Notes under the pieces: generated by a model
What the model saw: the letters and a program-made list of their open reading frames with translations, nothing else
Database searches by the model: none
What the model was told of the DNA's origin: nothing
Assembly (NCBI RefSeq): GCF_003327285.1
Contig: NZ_KZ848473.1
Coordinates: 186,001-250,000 of the forward strand
Source of the DNA: Microbacterium sorbitolivorans
GTDB lineage: Bacteria > Actinomycetota > Actinomycetes > Actinomycetales > Microbacteriaceae
DNA length: 64,000 nucleotides
Direction: 5' to 3'
Shown here: positions 19,721 through 28,807 of the stretch, piece by piece
How the letters are laid out: each line of letters begins with the position of its first letter
How positions within the stretch are numbered: position 1 is the first letter of the stretch
Translations under genes and position numbers: made by a program

Positions 19721-19761
19721 GCTCTGAAAACGCCGCTCCTTTGGAGCGGTGTTTTCAGAGC
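19721..19761. terminator. Terminator 3 of 3, overlaps the stop of the facing gene
   Basis: GCTCTGAAAACGCCGCTCC pairs with GGAGCGGTGTTTTCAGAGC. The right arm contains the last codon and stop of the DUF3043 gene on the other strand (stop at 19755-19757). Confidence 0.85.
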
Positions 19762-20318
19762 TCGGGGTACTGCCCGCGCTTGACCTGAGCCTTCGGCATG
19801 CGCATGAAGCGCATCTGCACGGAGCGCATGGCGGCGTACCAGCCGAGGCCCTTTTCGCGTCCGGAGCCCCACTTGGCGGCCGCCTTCTTCTTGACGCGGT
19901 TGGAGAGCAGGATCATGTCGATGATCGCGAAGATGATGTAGACCCAGAGGGCCGCGAAGGCCCACATCTGGGCGAACGCCATGGGCAGCATGCTCGCGAC
20001 GAGCACGACGATCATCATCGGCATGAGGAATTCGGCGAGGTGCCAGCCGGCGTCGGTCCAGTCGCGGGCGAAGCGGCGCTGCGGCCCCTTGTCGCGCGGG
20101 CCGAGGAAGCGCTCCTCGCCGTTCTGCATGCCGACACGGGCGCGCTCGCGACGGGCGTTGAGTTCGGCGCGCGCCTCCTTCTTCGCCTCCTTCGTCGTGG
20201 CGACGAGGGGGCGGATGCGCTTCGCCTCCTGCTCGGCGCGCGTCGGCGTCGGGCGGCCCTTGCCGATCTTCGGAGCGTCGCTGCTCTGCTCGTCGGCGGG
20301 GGAGGAGTTCTTGGCCAT
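19755..20318 (-). CDS. DUF3043 membrane protein
   Basis: 187 residues. A charged N-terminal half (KGRPTPTRAEQEAKR is typical of DUF3043) is followed by two membrane segments at about 95-140 and a basic C-terminal tail (RVKKKAAAKWG, QVKRGQYPEL). The family is found in actinobacteria and has no known function. Divergent from the M20 peptidase gene (48 bases between starts) and convergent with pyrD. Confidence 0.85.
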   Translation of the reverse strand: MAKNSSPADEQSSDAPKIGKGRPTPTRAEQEAKRIRPLVATTKEAKKEARAELNARRERARVGMQNGEERFLGPRDKGPQRRFARDWTDAGWHLAEFLMPMMIVVLVASMLPMAFAQMWAFAALWVYIIFAIIDMILLSNRVKKKAAAKWGSGREKGLGWYAAMRSVQMRFMRMPKAQVKRGQYPEL

Positions 20319-20366
20319 CGGTTACCTCTGATAGGGAAATGAGGGGATCCACCTAAGATTACCCGC

Positions 20367-21791
20367 ATGACTTCTACGGCACCTGACGAGCGCCTCTCCG
20401 AACCAGACAAGAACCTCCTCGAGGCCGTCGCGGGCGGGTTCCCCGCCGCGATCGACGACCTCGGATCCCTCGTGAAGATTCCCGGTATCGCCTGGCCCGC
20501 GTTTGACCAGACGCAACTCGAGCGCAGCGCGGATCGCGTCGCCGAGCTCGCCCGCGCAACCGGCCTCTTCGACGACGTGCGTATCGAGCGCGCGCCGGTC
20601 GCCGACGGCGACGGATCCGAGCTCGGCCAGCCCGCGGTGCTCGGCCTTCGCCGCGCGAAGCCCGGCTATCCGACCGTGATGCTCTACGCGCACCACGATG
20701 TCCAGCCTCCCGGATCCGACGAACTGTGGGAGACGCCCCCGTTCGAGCCGACCGTCAAGGACGGCCGCATCTACGCGCGCGGCGCCGCCGACGACAAGGC
20801 CGGCATCATGACGCACATCGCATCGCTGCGCGCGCTCGCCGAGACGGTCGGATCCGACGAACTCGGCATCGGCATCGTGCTCTTCGTCGAGGGGGAGGAA
20901 GAGTACGGCTCGCGCTCCTTCGTGCCGTTCCTCGAGGCGCACCTCGACGAGATGCGTTCCGACGTTATCGTCGTCGCCGACTCGAGCAACCTCGACGAGA
21001 ACACGCCGGCGGTGACGGTGTCGCTGCGCGGCAACGCGAAGTTCCACCTGACCGTGACGACGCTCGACCACGCGTCGCACTCCGGCATGTTCGGCGGCGC
21101 GGTTCCCGACGCGACGATGGCGGCGATCAAGCTGCTCGCGACGCTGTGGGACGAGAACGGATCCGTCGCTGTTGAGGGGCTCTCGTCGTACGAGGGCGCG
21201 ACCCCGGAATACACGGAGGAGACGCTCCGCGACGAGACGGGCCTCCTCGACGGCGTCAGCCCCGCGGGCGACGGCGACATCCTCGGCCGCATCTGGAACA
21301 AGCCCACCGTGACCGTGACGGGCGCCGACCTCACGTCGGTCGAGGCCGCGAGCAACACGCTCTCGCCGTCGTCGACGTTCGTGCTCAGCTGCCGCGTCGC
21401 GCCGGGGCAGTCGTCGCAGGCCGCGTACGACGCCCTCGAGGCGCACCTCCGCGCGCACGCGCCGTTCGGCGCGCGCCTCGAGTTCACCGACATCGACCTC
21501 GGCGACAGCGTTCTCGTTGACACCAACGGCTGGGCCATCACCGAGCTGCGCGGCGCCCTCGCCGACGGCTACGGCGTGCCCGCTGTCGATTACGGCGTCG
21601 GCGGATCCATCCCGTTCATCTCCGACCTCGTCGAGAAGTTCGAGGGCGCGCAGGTGCTCGTGACGGGCGTCGAGGATCCGCACTCGCGCGCCCATAGCCC
21701 GAACGAATCGCTGCACATCGATACGTTCCGCCACGCGATCCGGTCGGAAGCGCTGCTTCTCGCGCGCATCAACCGCGCCGATCACAGCTAG
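20367..21791 (+). CDS. M20 family metallopeptidase (dipeptidase-like)
   Basis: 474 residues, cytosolic by lack of signal peptide. Two-zinc site residues are visible: LYAHHDVQP (His), GAADDKAG (bridging Asp), EGEEEYGS (catalytic and metal Glu), VADSSN (Asp) and HSPNE (His near the C-terminus). A dimerisation domain insertion lies at about 215-340. Related M20 enzymes hydrolyse dipeptides or deacylate amino acids; the substrate here is not determinable. TAAGAT 7 nt before the ATG suggests a leaderless transcript. Confidence 0.92.
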   Translation: MTSTAPDERLSEPDKNLLEAVAGGFPAAIDDLGSLVKIPGIAWPAFDQTQLERSADRVAELARATGLFDDVRIERAPVADGDGSELGQPAVLGLRRAKPGYPTVMLYAHHDVQPPGSDELWETPPFEPTVKDGRIYARGAADDKAGIMTHIASLRALAETVGSDELGIGIVLFVEGEEEYGSRSFVPFLEAHLDEMRSDVIVVADSSNLDENTPAVTVSLRGNAKFHLTVTTLDHASHSGMFGGAVPDATMAAIKLLATLWDENGSVAVEGLSSYEGATPEYTEETLRDETGLLDGVSPAGDGDILGRIWNKPTVTVTGADLTSVEAASNTLSPSSTFVLSCRVAPGQSSQAAYDALEAHLRAHAPFGARLEFTDIDLGDSVLVDTNGWAITELRGALADGYGVPAVDYGVGGSIPFISDLVEKFEGAQVLVTGVEDPHSRAHSPNESLHIDTFRHAIRSEALLLARINRADHS

Positions 21792-21849
21792 GGCACGTAG
21801 AATCGAAACACGCCGCCGCGAGCGGAAACTTTCCTGAGAGGAGATCAGC

Positions 21850-22215
21850 ATGACGGATACGACGCTGACTGCACCGGAGACCGACCGCGCCCACGGCGTG
21901 AGCCTCACCGACGCGGCCGCCGCGAAGGTGAAGAGCCTGCTCGAGCAGGAGGGTCGCGACGACCTGCGCCTGCGCGTGGCTGTTCAGCCCGGCGGTTGCT
22001 CGGGTCTCATCTACCAGCTCTACTTCGACGAGCGCTACCTCGATGGCGACGAGACCGTCGACTTCGACGGCGTTGAGGTCATCATCGACAACATGTCCGT
22101 GCCCTACCTCGACGGCGCTTCGATCGATTTCAAGGACACAATCTCGGAGCAGGGCTTCACGATCGACAACCCCAACGCGTCCGGTAGCTGCGCCTGCGGC
22201 GACAGCTTCCACTGA
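21850..22215 (+). CDS. ErpA/IscA-type iron-sulfur carrier
   Basis: 121 residues, A-type Fe-S carrier. The three cluster cysteines are in GGCSGLIYQL and SGSCACGDSFH. Good Shine-Dalgarno (GAGAGGAG). Sits directly upstream of the cytochrome oxidase genes and not far from the Rieske gene, so delivery of clusters to respiratory proteins is plausible, though this is inference from position. Confidence 0.94.
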   Translation: MTDTTLTAPETDRAHGVSLTDAAAAKVKSLLEQEGRDDLRLRVAVQPGGCSGLIYQLYFDERYLDGDETVDFDGVEVIIDNMSVPYLDGASIDFKDTISEQGFTIDNPNASGSCACGDSFH

Positions 22216-22224
22216 TCAGACGCC

Positions 22225-22263
22225 AAAATGCCCCGGGTGCTTCTCGCACCCGGGGCATTTTTG
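22225..22263 (+). terminator. Rho-independent terminator after the Fe-S carrier gene
   Basis: AAATGCCCCGGGTGC pairs perfectly with GCACCCGGGGCATTT around a TTCTC loop, followed by TTG. Confidence 0.92.
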
Positions 22264-22374
22264 CCTTGGACGCGTACTTCTCTCTCCTGCCGACCCGCTG
22301 AGAGCCTGGCATGAACTGCGTGAGCGCTTGCCATAGGATGGAGGAAGCCACATCCATGTTCGAAAGGTGAATTC

Positions 22375-23286
22375 GTGCCGTCGAAACGCCGAATCCGCTG
22401 GGCCGCGGTCCCCGTGATCGCCGCGGCTGCTGCTGCCCTCGCTGGTTGCACCCCCACGGAGCTTCACGGGTATATGCCTGGCTTTGACGAGTCCGGAACC
22501 CCCGCCACGAACCACACAGAGCAGATCGCATCGCTCTGGACCGGTTCGTGGGTCATCCTGCTGATTGTCGGCGTGATCACCTGGGGCCTCATGCTCTGGG
22601 CCATGGTCGTGTACCGCCGTCGCAAGGGCCAGACCGGTCTGCCCGTTCAGCTGCGCTACAACATGCCGATCGAGATCTTCTTCACTTCGGTGCCGATGAT
22701 CCTCGTGATCGGCCTGTTCGCGTTCAGCTCGCGCGTGCAGAACGACATCGAGAAGCCCTGGGCCGATGACGAGGTCGACGTTCACGTCACGGCCATCGCC
22801 AAGCAGTGGGCCTGGGACTTCCAGTACAACGACGCCACGACCGACGGCGAGACCGTCTACTCGATGGGTGTCCAGGCCAAGGCTGCCGCCGACGGCACGC
22901 TTGACCGCGACGAGCTTCCGACGCTCGTCCTGCCGGTCGACCAGAAGGTCACGATCGACCTCACGTCGCGCGATGTCATCCACTCGTTCTGGATCGTTGA
23001 CTTCCTGTACAAGAAGGACATGTACATCGGTCACGACAACTCGTGGTCGTTCATCCCGACGCGCGAGGGCCACTACGAGGGCAAGTGCGCCGAGCTGTGT
23101 GGCGAATACCACTCGATGATGCTCTTCAACGTCGAGGTCGTGAGCCAGAGCGAGTACGACGCGTACATCGCCGGTCTCGAGGCTGACGGCAACGTCGGCG
23201 ACGTCAACGAGGAATACAACCGTCTCCAGAACCTCACGGGCACCGACGGTGTCGTGAAGGAATCTGAGACCGAGGAAGGAAACTGA
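22375..23286 (+). CDS. ctaC: CtaC, cytochrome c oxidase subunit II
   Basis: 303 residues. Lipoprotein signal peptide with LAGC lipobox (C25), two membrane helices (about 55-80 and 95-120), then the CuA cupredoxin domain: conserved WAWDFQYN patch, HSFWIVDF (His), and [12 protein letters not shown] carrying the Cys-Cys-His-Met copper ligands. Receives electrons from the diheme QcrC in the actinobacterial supercomplex. GTG start after AAAGGTG. First gene of ctaC-ctaD-ctaF, with 2 and 0 base gaps. Confidence 0.97.
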   Translation: MPSKRRIRWAAVPVIAAAAAALAGCTPTELHGYMPGFDESGTPATNHTEQIASLWTGSWVILLIVGVITWGLMLWAMVVYRRRKGQTGLPVQLRYNMPIEIFFTSVPMILVIGLFAFSSRVQNDIEKPWADDEVDVHVTAIAKQWAWDFQYNDATTDGETVYSMGVQAKAAADGTLDRDELPTLVLPVDQKVTIDLTSRDVIHSFWIVDFLYKKDMYIGHDNSWSFIPTREGHYEGKCAELCGEYHSMMLFNVEVVSQSEYDAYIAGLEADGNVGDVNEEYNRLQNLTGTDGVVKESETEEGN

Positions 23287-23288
23287 GC

Positions 23289-25007
23289 ATGGCCGGTACT
23301 GCTGGCTCCGCGCCGCTTCCTCCGCGCCAGGCCGCTCTTCTGAGCGGATCCCGCACGGAGCAGAAGGGTAACGTGATCGTTCGGTGGATCACCTCCACCG
23401 ACCACAAGACGATCGGGTACATGTACCTGATCTCGTCGGTTCTGTTCTTCCTCATCGGTGGCGTGATGGCGCTGCTCATCCGCGCGGAGCTCTTCGCGCC
23501 GGGCATGCAGATCATCCCCACGCACGAGCAGTACAACCAGCTGTTCACGATGCACGGCACCGTGATGCTGCTGATGTTCGCGACGCCGCTCTTCGCGGGC
23601 TTCGCGAACGTGATGCTGCCGCTGCAGATCGGCGCCCCCGACGTGGCCTTCCCGCGTCTGAACGCCTTCGCGATGTGGCTCTTCCTCTTCGGTTCGATCA
23701 TCGCCCTCGCCGGCTTCCTCACCCCGCAGGGTGCGGCGTCGTTCGGTTGGTTCGCATACCAGCCGCTCGCTAACGCCTCGTTCTCGCCGGGTGTCGGTGG
23801 AAACCTCTGGATGGTCGGCCTCGGTATCAGCGGTTTCGGTACCATCTTCGGCGCGGTGAACTTCATCACGACCATCATCACGATGCGCGCCCCGGGTATG
23901 ACGATGTGGCGTCTGCCGATCTTCTCGTGGAACACGCTCATCACGAGCCTCCTCATCCTGATCGCGTTCCCCGTCCTCGCCGCCGCGATGCTGGCTGCCG
24001 CGAGCGACCGCATCTTCGGTTCGCACGTGTACGACCCCGCCAACGGCGGCGTCCTGCTGTGGCAGCACCTCTTCTGGTTCTTCGGCCACCCCGAGGTGTA
24101 CATCATCGCGCTGCCGTTCTTTGGCATCGTGTCGGAGATCTTTCCGGTCTTCAGCCGTAAGCCGATCTTCGGGTACAAGACCCTCGTCTACGCGACCATC
24201 GCGATCGCCGCGCTGTCGGTTTCGGTGTGGGCTCACCACATGTACGCAACCGGCGCCGTCCTGCTGCCGTTCTTCTCGCTGATGACGATGCTCATCGCCG
24301 TTCCGACGGGTGTGAAGATCTTTAACTGGATCGGAACGATGTGGCGTGGCTCGCTCACGTTCGAGACGCCGATGCTGTTCTCGCTCGGCTTCATCGTGTC
24401 GTTCGTCTTCGGTGGTCTCACCGGTGTCATCCTCTCGGTGCCGCCGTTCGACTTCCACGTGACCGACTCGTACTTCGTCGTCGCGCACTTCCACTACGTG
24501 GTGTTCGGTACCGTCGTGTTCGCGATGTTCGCCGGCTTCTACTTCTGGTGGCCGAAGTTCACAGGCAAGATGCTCAACGAGCGTCTCGGCTACGTGCACT
24601 TCTGGATGCTGTTCATCGGCTTCCACATGACCTTCCTCATCCAGCACTGGCTGGGTGTCGACGGCATGGTTCGCCGCTACGCCGACTACTCGCCGGCCGA
24701 CGGTTACACCTGGGGTAACGAGGTGTCGACCATCGGTTCGATGATCCTTGCCGCCTCGATGATCCCCTTCTTCCTCAACGTGTGGGTCACCGCGCGCAAG
24801 GGCAAGAAGGTCACGGTCAACGACCCCTGGGGCTACGGTGGCTCGCTCGAGTGGGCGACCAGCTGCCCGCCGCCGCGCCACAACTTCACGTCGATCCCGC
24901 GCATCCGTTCGGAGCGTCCGGCGTTCGACCTGAACCACCCCGAGTCGCTCGACGACTACGATCCGAGCCGCGCTCCCGAGCGTGTTCTCGAGGGAGAGGC
25001 GAAGTAA
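23289..25007 (+). CDS. ctaD: CtaD, cytochrome c oxidase subunit I
   Basis: 572 residues, about twelve membrane helices. Contains heme a/a3 and CuB ligand motifs: [10 protein letters not shown] (His), [15 protein letters not shown] (His-Tyr crosslink pair), WAHHMYATG (two CuB His), and HFHYVVFGT (heme His pair). Proton-pumping reduction of oxygen to water in the membrane. Two bases after ctaC, immediately followed by ctaF. Confidence 0.98.
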   Translation: MAGTAGSAPLPPRQAALLSGSRTEQKGNVIVRWITSTDHKTIGYMYLISSVLFFLIGGVMALLIRAELFAPGMQIIPTHEQYNQLFTMHGTVMLLMFATPLFAGFANVMLPLQIGAPDVAFPRLNAFAMWLFLFGSIIALAGFLTPQGAASFGWFAYQPLANASFSPGVGGNLWMVGLGISGFGTIFGAVNFITTIITMRAPGMTMWRLPIFSWNTLITSLLILIAFPVLAAAMLAAASDRIFGSHVYDPANGGVLLWQHLFWFFGHPEVYIIALPFFGIVSEIFPVFSRKPIFGYKTLVYATIAIAALSVSVWAHHMYATGAVLLPFFSLMTMLIAVPTGVKIFNWIGTMWRGSLTFETPMLFSLGFIVSFVFGGLTGVILSVPPFDFHVTDSYFVVAHFHYVVFGTVVFAMFAGFYFWWPKFTGKMLNERLGYVHFWMLFIGFHMTFLIQHWLGVDGMVRRYADYSPADGYTWGNEVSTIGSMILAASMIPFFLNVWVTARKGKKVTVNDPWGYGGSLEWATSCPPPRHNFTSIPRIRSERPAFDLNHPESLDDYDPSRAPERVLEGEAK

Positions 25008-25433
25008 ATGAAGTCTCAGATTGGTATCTGGTGGTTGCTCACGGGCTTCTTCCTGATCGTCTCGGTGGCCTACACGGTCTGGAGCATCGTTGACCCGAAC
25101 CACGGTCGCGTGGAGTGGATCGGTACGATTACCCTGCTGTTCGCCGCGTTCATGTGTGCGCTCATCGGCTTCTTCATCTCGCTGGCTCACAAGGGCCAGA
25201 AGGGTGTCGACCTGCTCGAGGACCGCCTCGACGGTGAGATCGACGACGCCGACCCCGAGATCGGACACTTCGCCCCCTGGTCGTGGTGGCCCATCGTTCT
25301 CGCGGCGGCTCCCGCGGTTGGCGTGCTCTCGCTCGCTACCGCCCACTTCCTGATCCCCGTCGCCATCGGCCTGCTGGTCGTCGGTCTGGTCGGTTGGGTC
25401 TACGAGTTCTACCGCGGTAACTTCGCCCGCTAA
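25008..25433 (+). CDS. ctaF: CtaF, actinobacterial cytochrome c oxidase subunit IV
   Basis: 141 residues with four hydrophobic segments (about 7-28, 36-60, 88-108, 110-130) and the family features of actinobacterial subunit IV, including GVDLLEDRLDGEIDDADPE. Starts on the base after the ctaD stop, so coupled. Structural subunit of the aa3 oxidase in the bcc-aa3 supercomplex. Confidence 0.93.
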   Translation: MKSQIGIWWLLTGFFLIVSVAYTVWSIVDPNHGRVEWIGTITLLFAAFMCALIGFFISLAHKGQKGVDLLEDRLDGEIDDADPEIGHFAPWSWWPIVLAAAPAVGVLSLATAHFLIPVAIGLLVVGLVGWVYEFYRGNFAR

Positions 25434-25447
25434 GCCTCGTTCCTGTC

Positions 25448-25482
25448 ACAGCGGCCTCGGTCTTCGGACCGGGGCCGCTGTT
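25448..25482 (+). terminator. Probable terminator of the ctaCDF operon
   Basis: ACAGCGGCC-TCGGTC stem closed by a stable TTCG tetraloop and pairing with GACCGG-GGCCGCTGT, followed by the T-rich TGCGTTGTCTGC. Confidence 0.7.
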
Positions 25483-25533
25483 GCGTTGTCTGCTGTTGTG
25501 CGTCTGCAAAGCATTGAATGATGGAATAGTGGC

Positions 25534-25869
25534 ATGGCCTCGCGCGATCAGAACACCCCCGCCTTCCAGCGAAACGCACTGCTGCCCTCGTTCATCGCGG
25601 CGGCCGTGCTGTTCCTGGCCCCGGTGATCCTCAAAACCGACTGGTCGGCGATCGTGCTCTACGTCGTGGCGATCGGAGCCCTCATCGTGGGCTGGTTTGG
25701 CGTGCAGGCGAAGCAGTGGTGGTGGGGGATCATTTTCCTGGCCATCGCCGTGCTGTGGAACCCCGCGTTCCCCTTTGGCTTCGATGGCACGCCCTGGATG
25801 GTCGCCCAGTTCGCCGCCGCGGTCGTCTTCCTGGTTGCCGGCATCCTGATCAAGTCCCCGGCGGAGTAG
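25534..25869 (+). CDS. Small four-helix membrane protein (DUF6804-like)
   Basis: 111 residues with four hydrophobic segments covering most of the chain and a Trp-rich centre (KQWWWGIIFLAIAVLWNP). It resembles small DUF6804 proteins of Microbacteriaceae, but I cannot confirm this by search. No function known. Start ATG lies 33 residues before the first helix ends; a TAGTGG box lies just upstream and no Shine-Dalgarno is seen. Confidence 0.65.
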   Translation: MASRDQNTPAFQRNALLPSFIAAAVLFLAPVILKTDWSAIVLYVVAIGALIVGWFGVQAKQWWWGIIFLAIAVLWNPAFPFGFDGTPWMVAQFAAAVVFLVAGILIKSPAE

Positions 25870-25901
25870 CCGCGCGGCGGCGCCGCGGCTGCCTTCGGCG
25901 C

Positions 25902-25980
25902 CACGAATCTCGGAGATGTCACGAATCTCGGATCCGCCCCACGAATCCCCCCGACTCTCGTGATTCCTCCGATTCTCGTG
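25902..25980. repeat. 79-bp palindrome, copy 0 (most diverged)
   Basis: Begins CACGAATCTCGGAG and ends CTCCGATTCTCGTG. Arms pair imperfectly over about 30 bases; same length as the other five copies. Confidence 0.8.
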
Positions 25981-26252
25981 CCGCGCAATCCACGCATCGG
26001 CACGCAGCCAGAGGCTCTGAACACGGCGACGGCCGAAATCTGACCCCCGATACCTCCGCGGATCCGCGCGCCCTGTCTCGACACGGCCGGTTCCGGATCC
26101 ATATCTGCACCCGTGGGCGATGGTGCCGCGTGCGAGGCACACGCATCCAACGCCGAGCGGCCCTCACGGGCGCCTTAGCGGCCTGTGGAGCCTTAGAGCA
26201 TACCAGCGGAGCCTCTGGGGACCTTGAGGGCGCTGACGGCGCGCACAGCCAT

Positions 26253-26331
26253 CACGAGGCGCGGAGAAATCACGAGAATCGGAGCCTTGGCGCCGATAGG
26301 TCCGAGCCTCGTGATTTCTCCGACTTTTGTG
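26253..26331. repeat. 79-bp palindrome, copy 1
   Basis: Contains the perfect arm pair CGGAGAAATCACGAG / CTCGTGATTTCTCCG with an inner hairpin (ATCGG-GCC / GGC-CCGAT) in the centre. Confidence 0.9.
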
Positions 26332-26428
26332 ACGTGCACTGCCGCGTTGCCGCAGGGGAGTAGTGGGTTCCCGCTGCGCCCGCCCGACGCGGCTGGACGA
26401 GGTATCCGCCAAGGCAGTCGGCAGGCGT

Positions 26429-26507
26429 CACAAGACTCGGAGAAATCACGAGAATCGGAGCCTTGGCGCCGATACGTCCGAGCCCCGTGATTTCTCCGAT
26501 TTTCGTG
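26429..26507. repeat. 79-bp palindrome, copy 2
   Basis: Same arms as copy 1 with one changed base in the right arm (CCCGTGATTTCTCCG). Outer bases CACAAGAC and TTTTCGTG continue the stem. Confidence 0.9.
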
Positions 26508-26622
26508 CCGCGCACCACCGCGTTGCCGCGCACCACCGCGTTGCCGCGGGGGAGTAGTGGGTTCCCGTCGCGCCCGCGCGATGCGGTCGGACGAGGTATC
26601 CGCCATGGTCGCCGGCAGGCGT

Positions 26623-26701
26623 CACAAGACTCGGAGAAATCACGAGAATCGGAGCCTTGGCGCCGATAGGTCCGAGCCTCGTGATTTCTCCGACTTTCGT
26701 G
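26623..26701. repeat. 79-bp palindrome, copy 3
   Basis: Almost identical to copies 1 and 2, including the inner hairpin. After this copy the tandem repeat unit stops. Confidence 0.9.
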
Positions 26702-26856
26702 CCGCGGGTGGTGAGCGAGCCCGCGGCGCATGTGTAGCGGCGCTTCCTGGCCAGTAGTGGCGCGTGGAGGGCTCCATCCCGGCTTACCGGGAGTAGAAGC
26801 GAGTATCGAGGCCTGAGGGGGCTGTGGCGTGCCTCGTGCGGGGCGTCGTTGAAGCG

Positions 26857-26935
26857 TCAGAGACTCGGAGAAATAACGAGGATCGGAGAGATAGCGCTCA
26901 CAGTGCCGGGATCCGTGACTTCTCCGACTTTCGTG
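26857..26935. repeat. 79-bp palindrome, copy 4
   Basis: Diverged centre (AGATAGCGCTCACAGTG) but both arms kept (CGGAGAAATAACGAG, CCGTGACTTCTCCG). Confidence 0.85.
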
Positions 26936-26980
26936 GGGCGGGGCGTCGTGCTGCGGGGGAGGGGAGGGCCGCGCACGCGT

Positions 26981-27059
26981 CACGAGGATCGGAGAAATCA
27001 CGAGGATCGGAGGTCTGGCGCTCAGGCGGCCGAGACCCGTGATTTCTCCGACTTTTGTG
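26981..27059. repeat. 79-bp palindrome, copy 5
   Basis: Arms CGGAGAAATCACGAG and CCCGTGATTTCTCCG; a different centre (GGTCTGGCGCTCAGG). Lies just before the qcrB terminator. Confidence 0.88.
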
Positions 27060-27081
27060 GCAGGCACCCACGCATAGCAAA

Positions 27082-27122
27082 ACGACTGGGCCCCGATCCA
27101 AGAAGGATCGGGGCCCAGTCGT
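27082..27122 (-). terminator. Terminator of the ctaE-qcrCAB operon
   Basis: Perfect 18-bp stem ACGACTGGGCCCCGATCC around a 5-base loop; on the minus strand it is followed by TTTTGC. Confidence 0.92.
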
Positions 27123-27133
27123 AGGAGAGCGGC

Positions 27134-28807
27134 TTAGTGCTTCGAGTCGCCCGACTCGATGGCGTCGTGGCCGTGGTCGTCGTCACCGAGCTCGTGGAGC
27201 GCGTGCTCCTGGTGCTCGAGCGAGGCCTGGTACTCCGCGTTCGTGAGCGGCTGCAGGCGGTCCTCGAAGAACCAGCGCGACATGGCCGCACGGAACTTGC
27301 CCTTGATCTTGCCCTCGTCGTTCGGGCGAACGATGAGCGGCTCGAAGGTCTCGTCGGCAACGAGCTTCCAGCGCTCGTACTCGTCGACGGGCTTGTGGAC
27401 TTCCTGGAACTCGCCACCGGGGAGGCGGACGATGCGGCCCGACTCGTAACCGTGGAGGACGATCTCGCGGTCCTTCTTCTGGAGCGCGATGCAGATGCGC
27501 TTCGTGATGAAGTACACGAGGATCGTGCCGAGGATCAGGCCGGCCTGCAGCGCGTGGATCACGCCCTCCATCGTGAGGCGGAAGTGCGTCGCGATGAGGT
27601 CGGACGATGCGGCGGCCCAGAGCATGGCGTAGAACCAGACACCGGCGGCACCGATCGCGGTACGCGTCGCGGCAGCGCGCGGGCGCTGGGCGATGTGGTG
27701 CTCGCGCTTGTCGCCCGTGATCCAACCCTCGATGAACGGGTAGATGGCCACCAGGATGATGAACACCACCAGGACGATCAGCGGGATGAGGATACCCATC
27801 GGGTAGACCTTGCCGGCGATGACCCAGTCGAGGTGCGGCGGCGCGAGGCGCAGCGCACCATCGGCAAAGCCGATGTACCAGTCAGGCTGGGTACCCGCGG
27901 AAACGGGGGAGGGGTCGTACGGGCCGTAGCCCCAGATCGGGTTGATCTGCACCAGCGACGCGATGAGCACGAGCGCACCGAAGACGATGAAGAAGAATCC
28001 ACCCATCTTCGACATGTACACGGGCATCATCGGGAAGCCGACGACGTTCGTGTTCGTGCGGCCGGGGCCGGCGAACTGCGTGTGCTTGTTCACGATCATG
28101 AGCACAAGGTGAACCGCGATGAGCGCGATCACGATGAGCGGCAGGACCAGGATGTGCAGCGCGTAGAGGCGGCCGACGATGTCGTGGCCGGGGAACTCGC
28201 CGCCGAAGAGGAGGTACGAGATCCAGGGGCCGATGACCGGAACGGCCTTCAGCATGCCGTCGATGATGCGCAGACCGTTACCGGACAGAACGTCATCGGG
28301 GAGCGAGTATCCGGTGAAGCCCTCGGCCATGGCCAGGACGAACAGGATGAAGCCGACAACCCAGTTGAGCTCGCGCGGCTTGCGGAACGCACCGGTGAAG
28401 AACACGCGGAGCATGTGCACGCCGATACCGGCGACGAAAGTCAGCGCGGCCCAGTGGTGCAGCTGACGCACGAGCAGACCACCGCGGAGGTCGAAGCTGA
28501 TGTGCAGCGTCGACTCCATGGCGACCGACATCGGGATGCCGCGCATCGGGTCGTAGGCGCCCGTGTAGTAGGTCTCGACCATCGAAGCCTGGAAGAAGAA
28601 CGTCAGGAACGTTCCCGAGATCAGGACGACGACGAACGACCAGAGGGCGATCTCGCCGAGCATGAACGACCAGTGGTCGGGGAAGACCTTGCGTCCGAGA
28701 GCCTTAACGAGTCCCGACAGGCTGGTGCGCTCGTCGAGGTAGTTCGCGGTTGCTCCGACGAAGCGACCGCCGAGCGGTGCCTTCTTTTCTTCGGTAGCGG
28801 TACTCAA
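27134..28807 (-). CDS. qcrB: QcrB, cytochrome b subunit of the bcc complex
   Basis: 557 residues, longer than classical cytochrome b because of an actinobacterial C-terminal extension (about 430-557) that contacts the oxidase. Heme b His ligands lie in helices containing RQLHHWAALTFVAGIGVHMLR-type sequence and LYALHILVLPL...AVHLVL. Quinol-site motif appears as WGYGPYDPS in the place of PEWY. The start is TTG overlapping the qcrA stop (TTGA), so translation is coupled. Essential quinol oxidation subunit. Confidence 0.96.
   Translation of the reverse strand: MSTATEEKKAPLGGRFVGATANYLDERTSLSGLVKALGRKVFPDHWSFMLGEIALWSFVVVLISGTFLTFFFQASMVETYYTGAYDPMRGIPMSVAMESTLHISFDLRGGLLVRQLHHWAALTFVAGIGVHMLRVFFTGAFRKPRELNWVVGFILFVLAMAEGFTGYSLPDDVLSGNGLRIIDGMLKAVPVIGPWISYLLFGGEFPGHDIVGRLYALHILVLPLIVIALIAVHLVLMIVNKHTQFAGPGRTNTNVVGFPMMPVYMSKMGGFFFIVFGALVLIASLVQINPIWGYGPYDPSPVSAGTQPDWYIGFADGALRLAPPHLDWVIAGKVYPMGILIPLIVLVVFIILVAIYPFIEGWITGDKREHHIAQRPRAAATRTAIGAAGVWFYAMLWAAASSDLIATHFRLTMEGVIHALQAGLILGTILVYFITKRICIALQKKDREIVLHGYESGRIVRLPGGEFQEVHKPVDEYERWKLVADETFEPLIVRPNDEGKIKGKFRAAMSRWFFEDRLQPLTNAEYQASLEHQEHALHELGDDDHGHDAIESGDSKH

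Larger units (their letters stand above)
26251..26710. repeat. Tandem repeat, units of 176 and 194 bp plus a partial third
   Basis: Units start at 26251, 26427 and 26621. Each holds a 79-bp palindrome followed by a GAGTAGTGGGTTCCCG segment and an ACGAGGTATCCGCCA segment. The second is longer by exactly 18 bp because CGCACCACCGCGTTGC sequence is duplicated inside it. The third is cut off after its palindrome. Confidence 0.85.
25870..27081. repeat. 1.2 kb non-coding region with six 79-bp palindromic elements
   Basis: No credible gene here; the frames that stay open are repeats of one another. The region holds six imperfect palindromes, each 79 bp end to end, three of them embedded in a tandem repeat of 176-194 bp. 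It separates the ctaCDF side from the convergent qcr operon. Confidence 0.85.

Noticed and set aside
23073..25346. 757-codon minus-strand frame opposite ctaD
   Set aside because: Composition is that of a codon shadow of ctaD (Glu/Arg/His repeats) and it crosses the ctaC/ctaD/ctaF boundaries.
25902..27059. CRISPR array
   Set aside because: Repeats are 79-bp palindromes with irregular spacing (45 to 270 bases between them) and related, not unique, intervening sequence; no cas genes nearby.
26270..27067. 265-codon minus-strand frame through the palindromic repeats
   Set aside because: The translation simply repeats the DNA repeats in shifting registers and has no ribosome site or domain.
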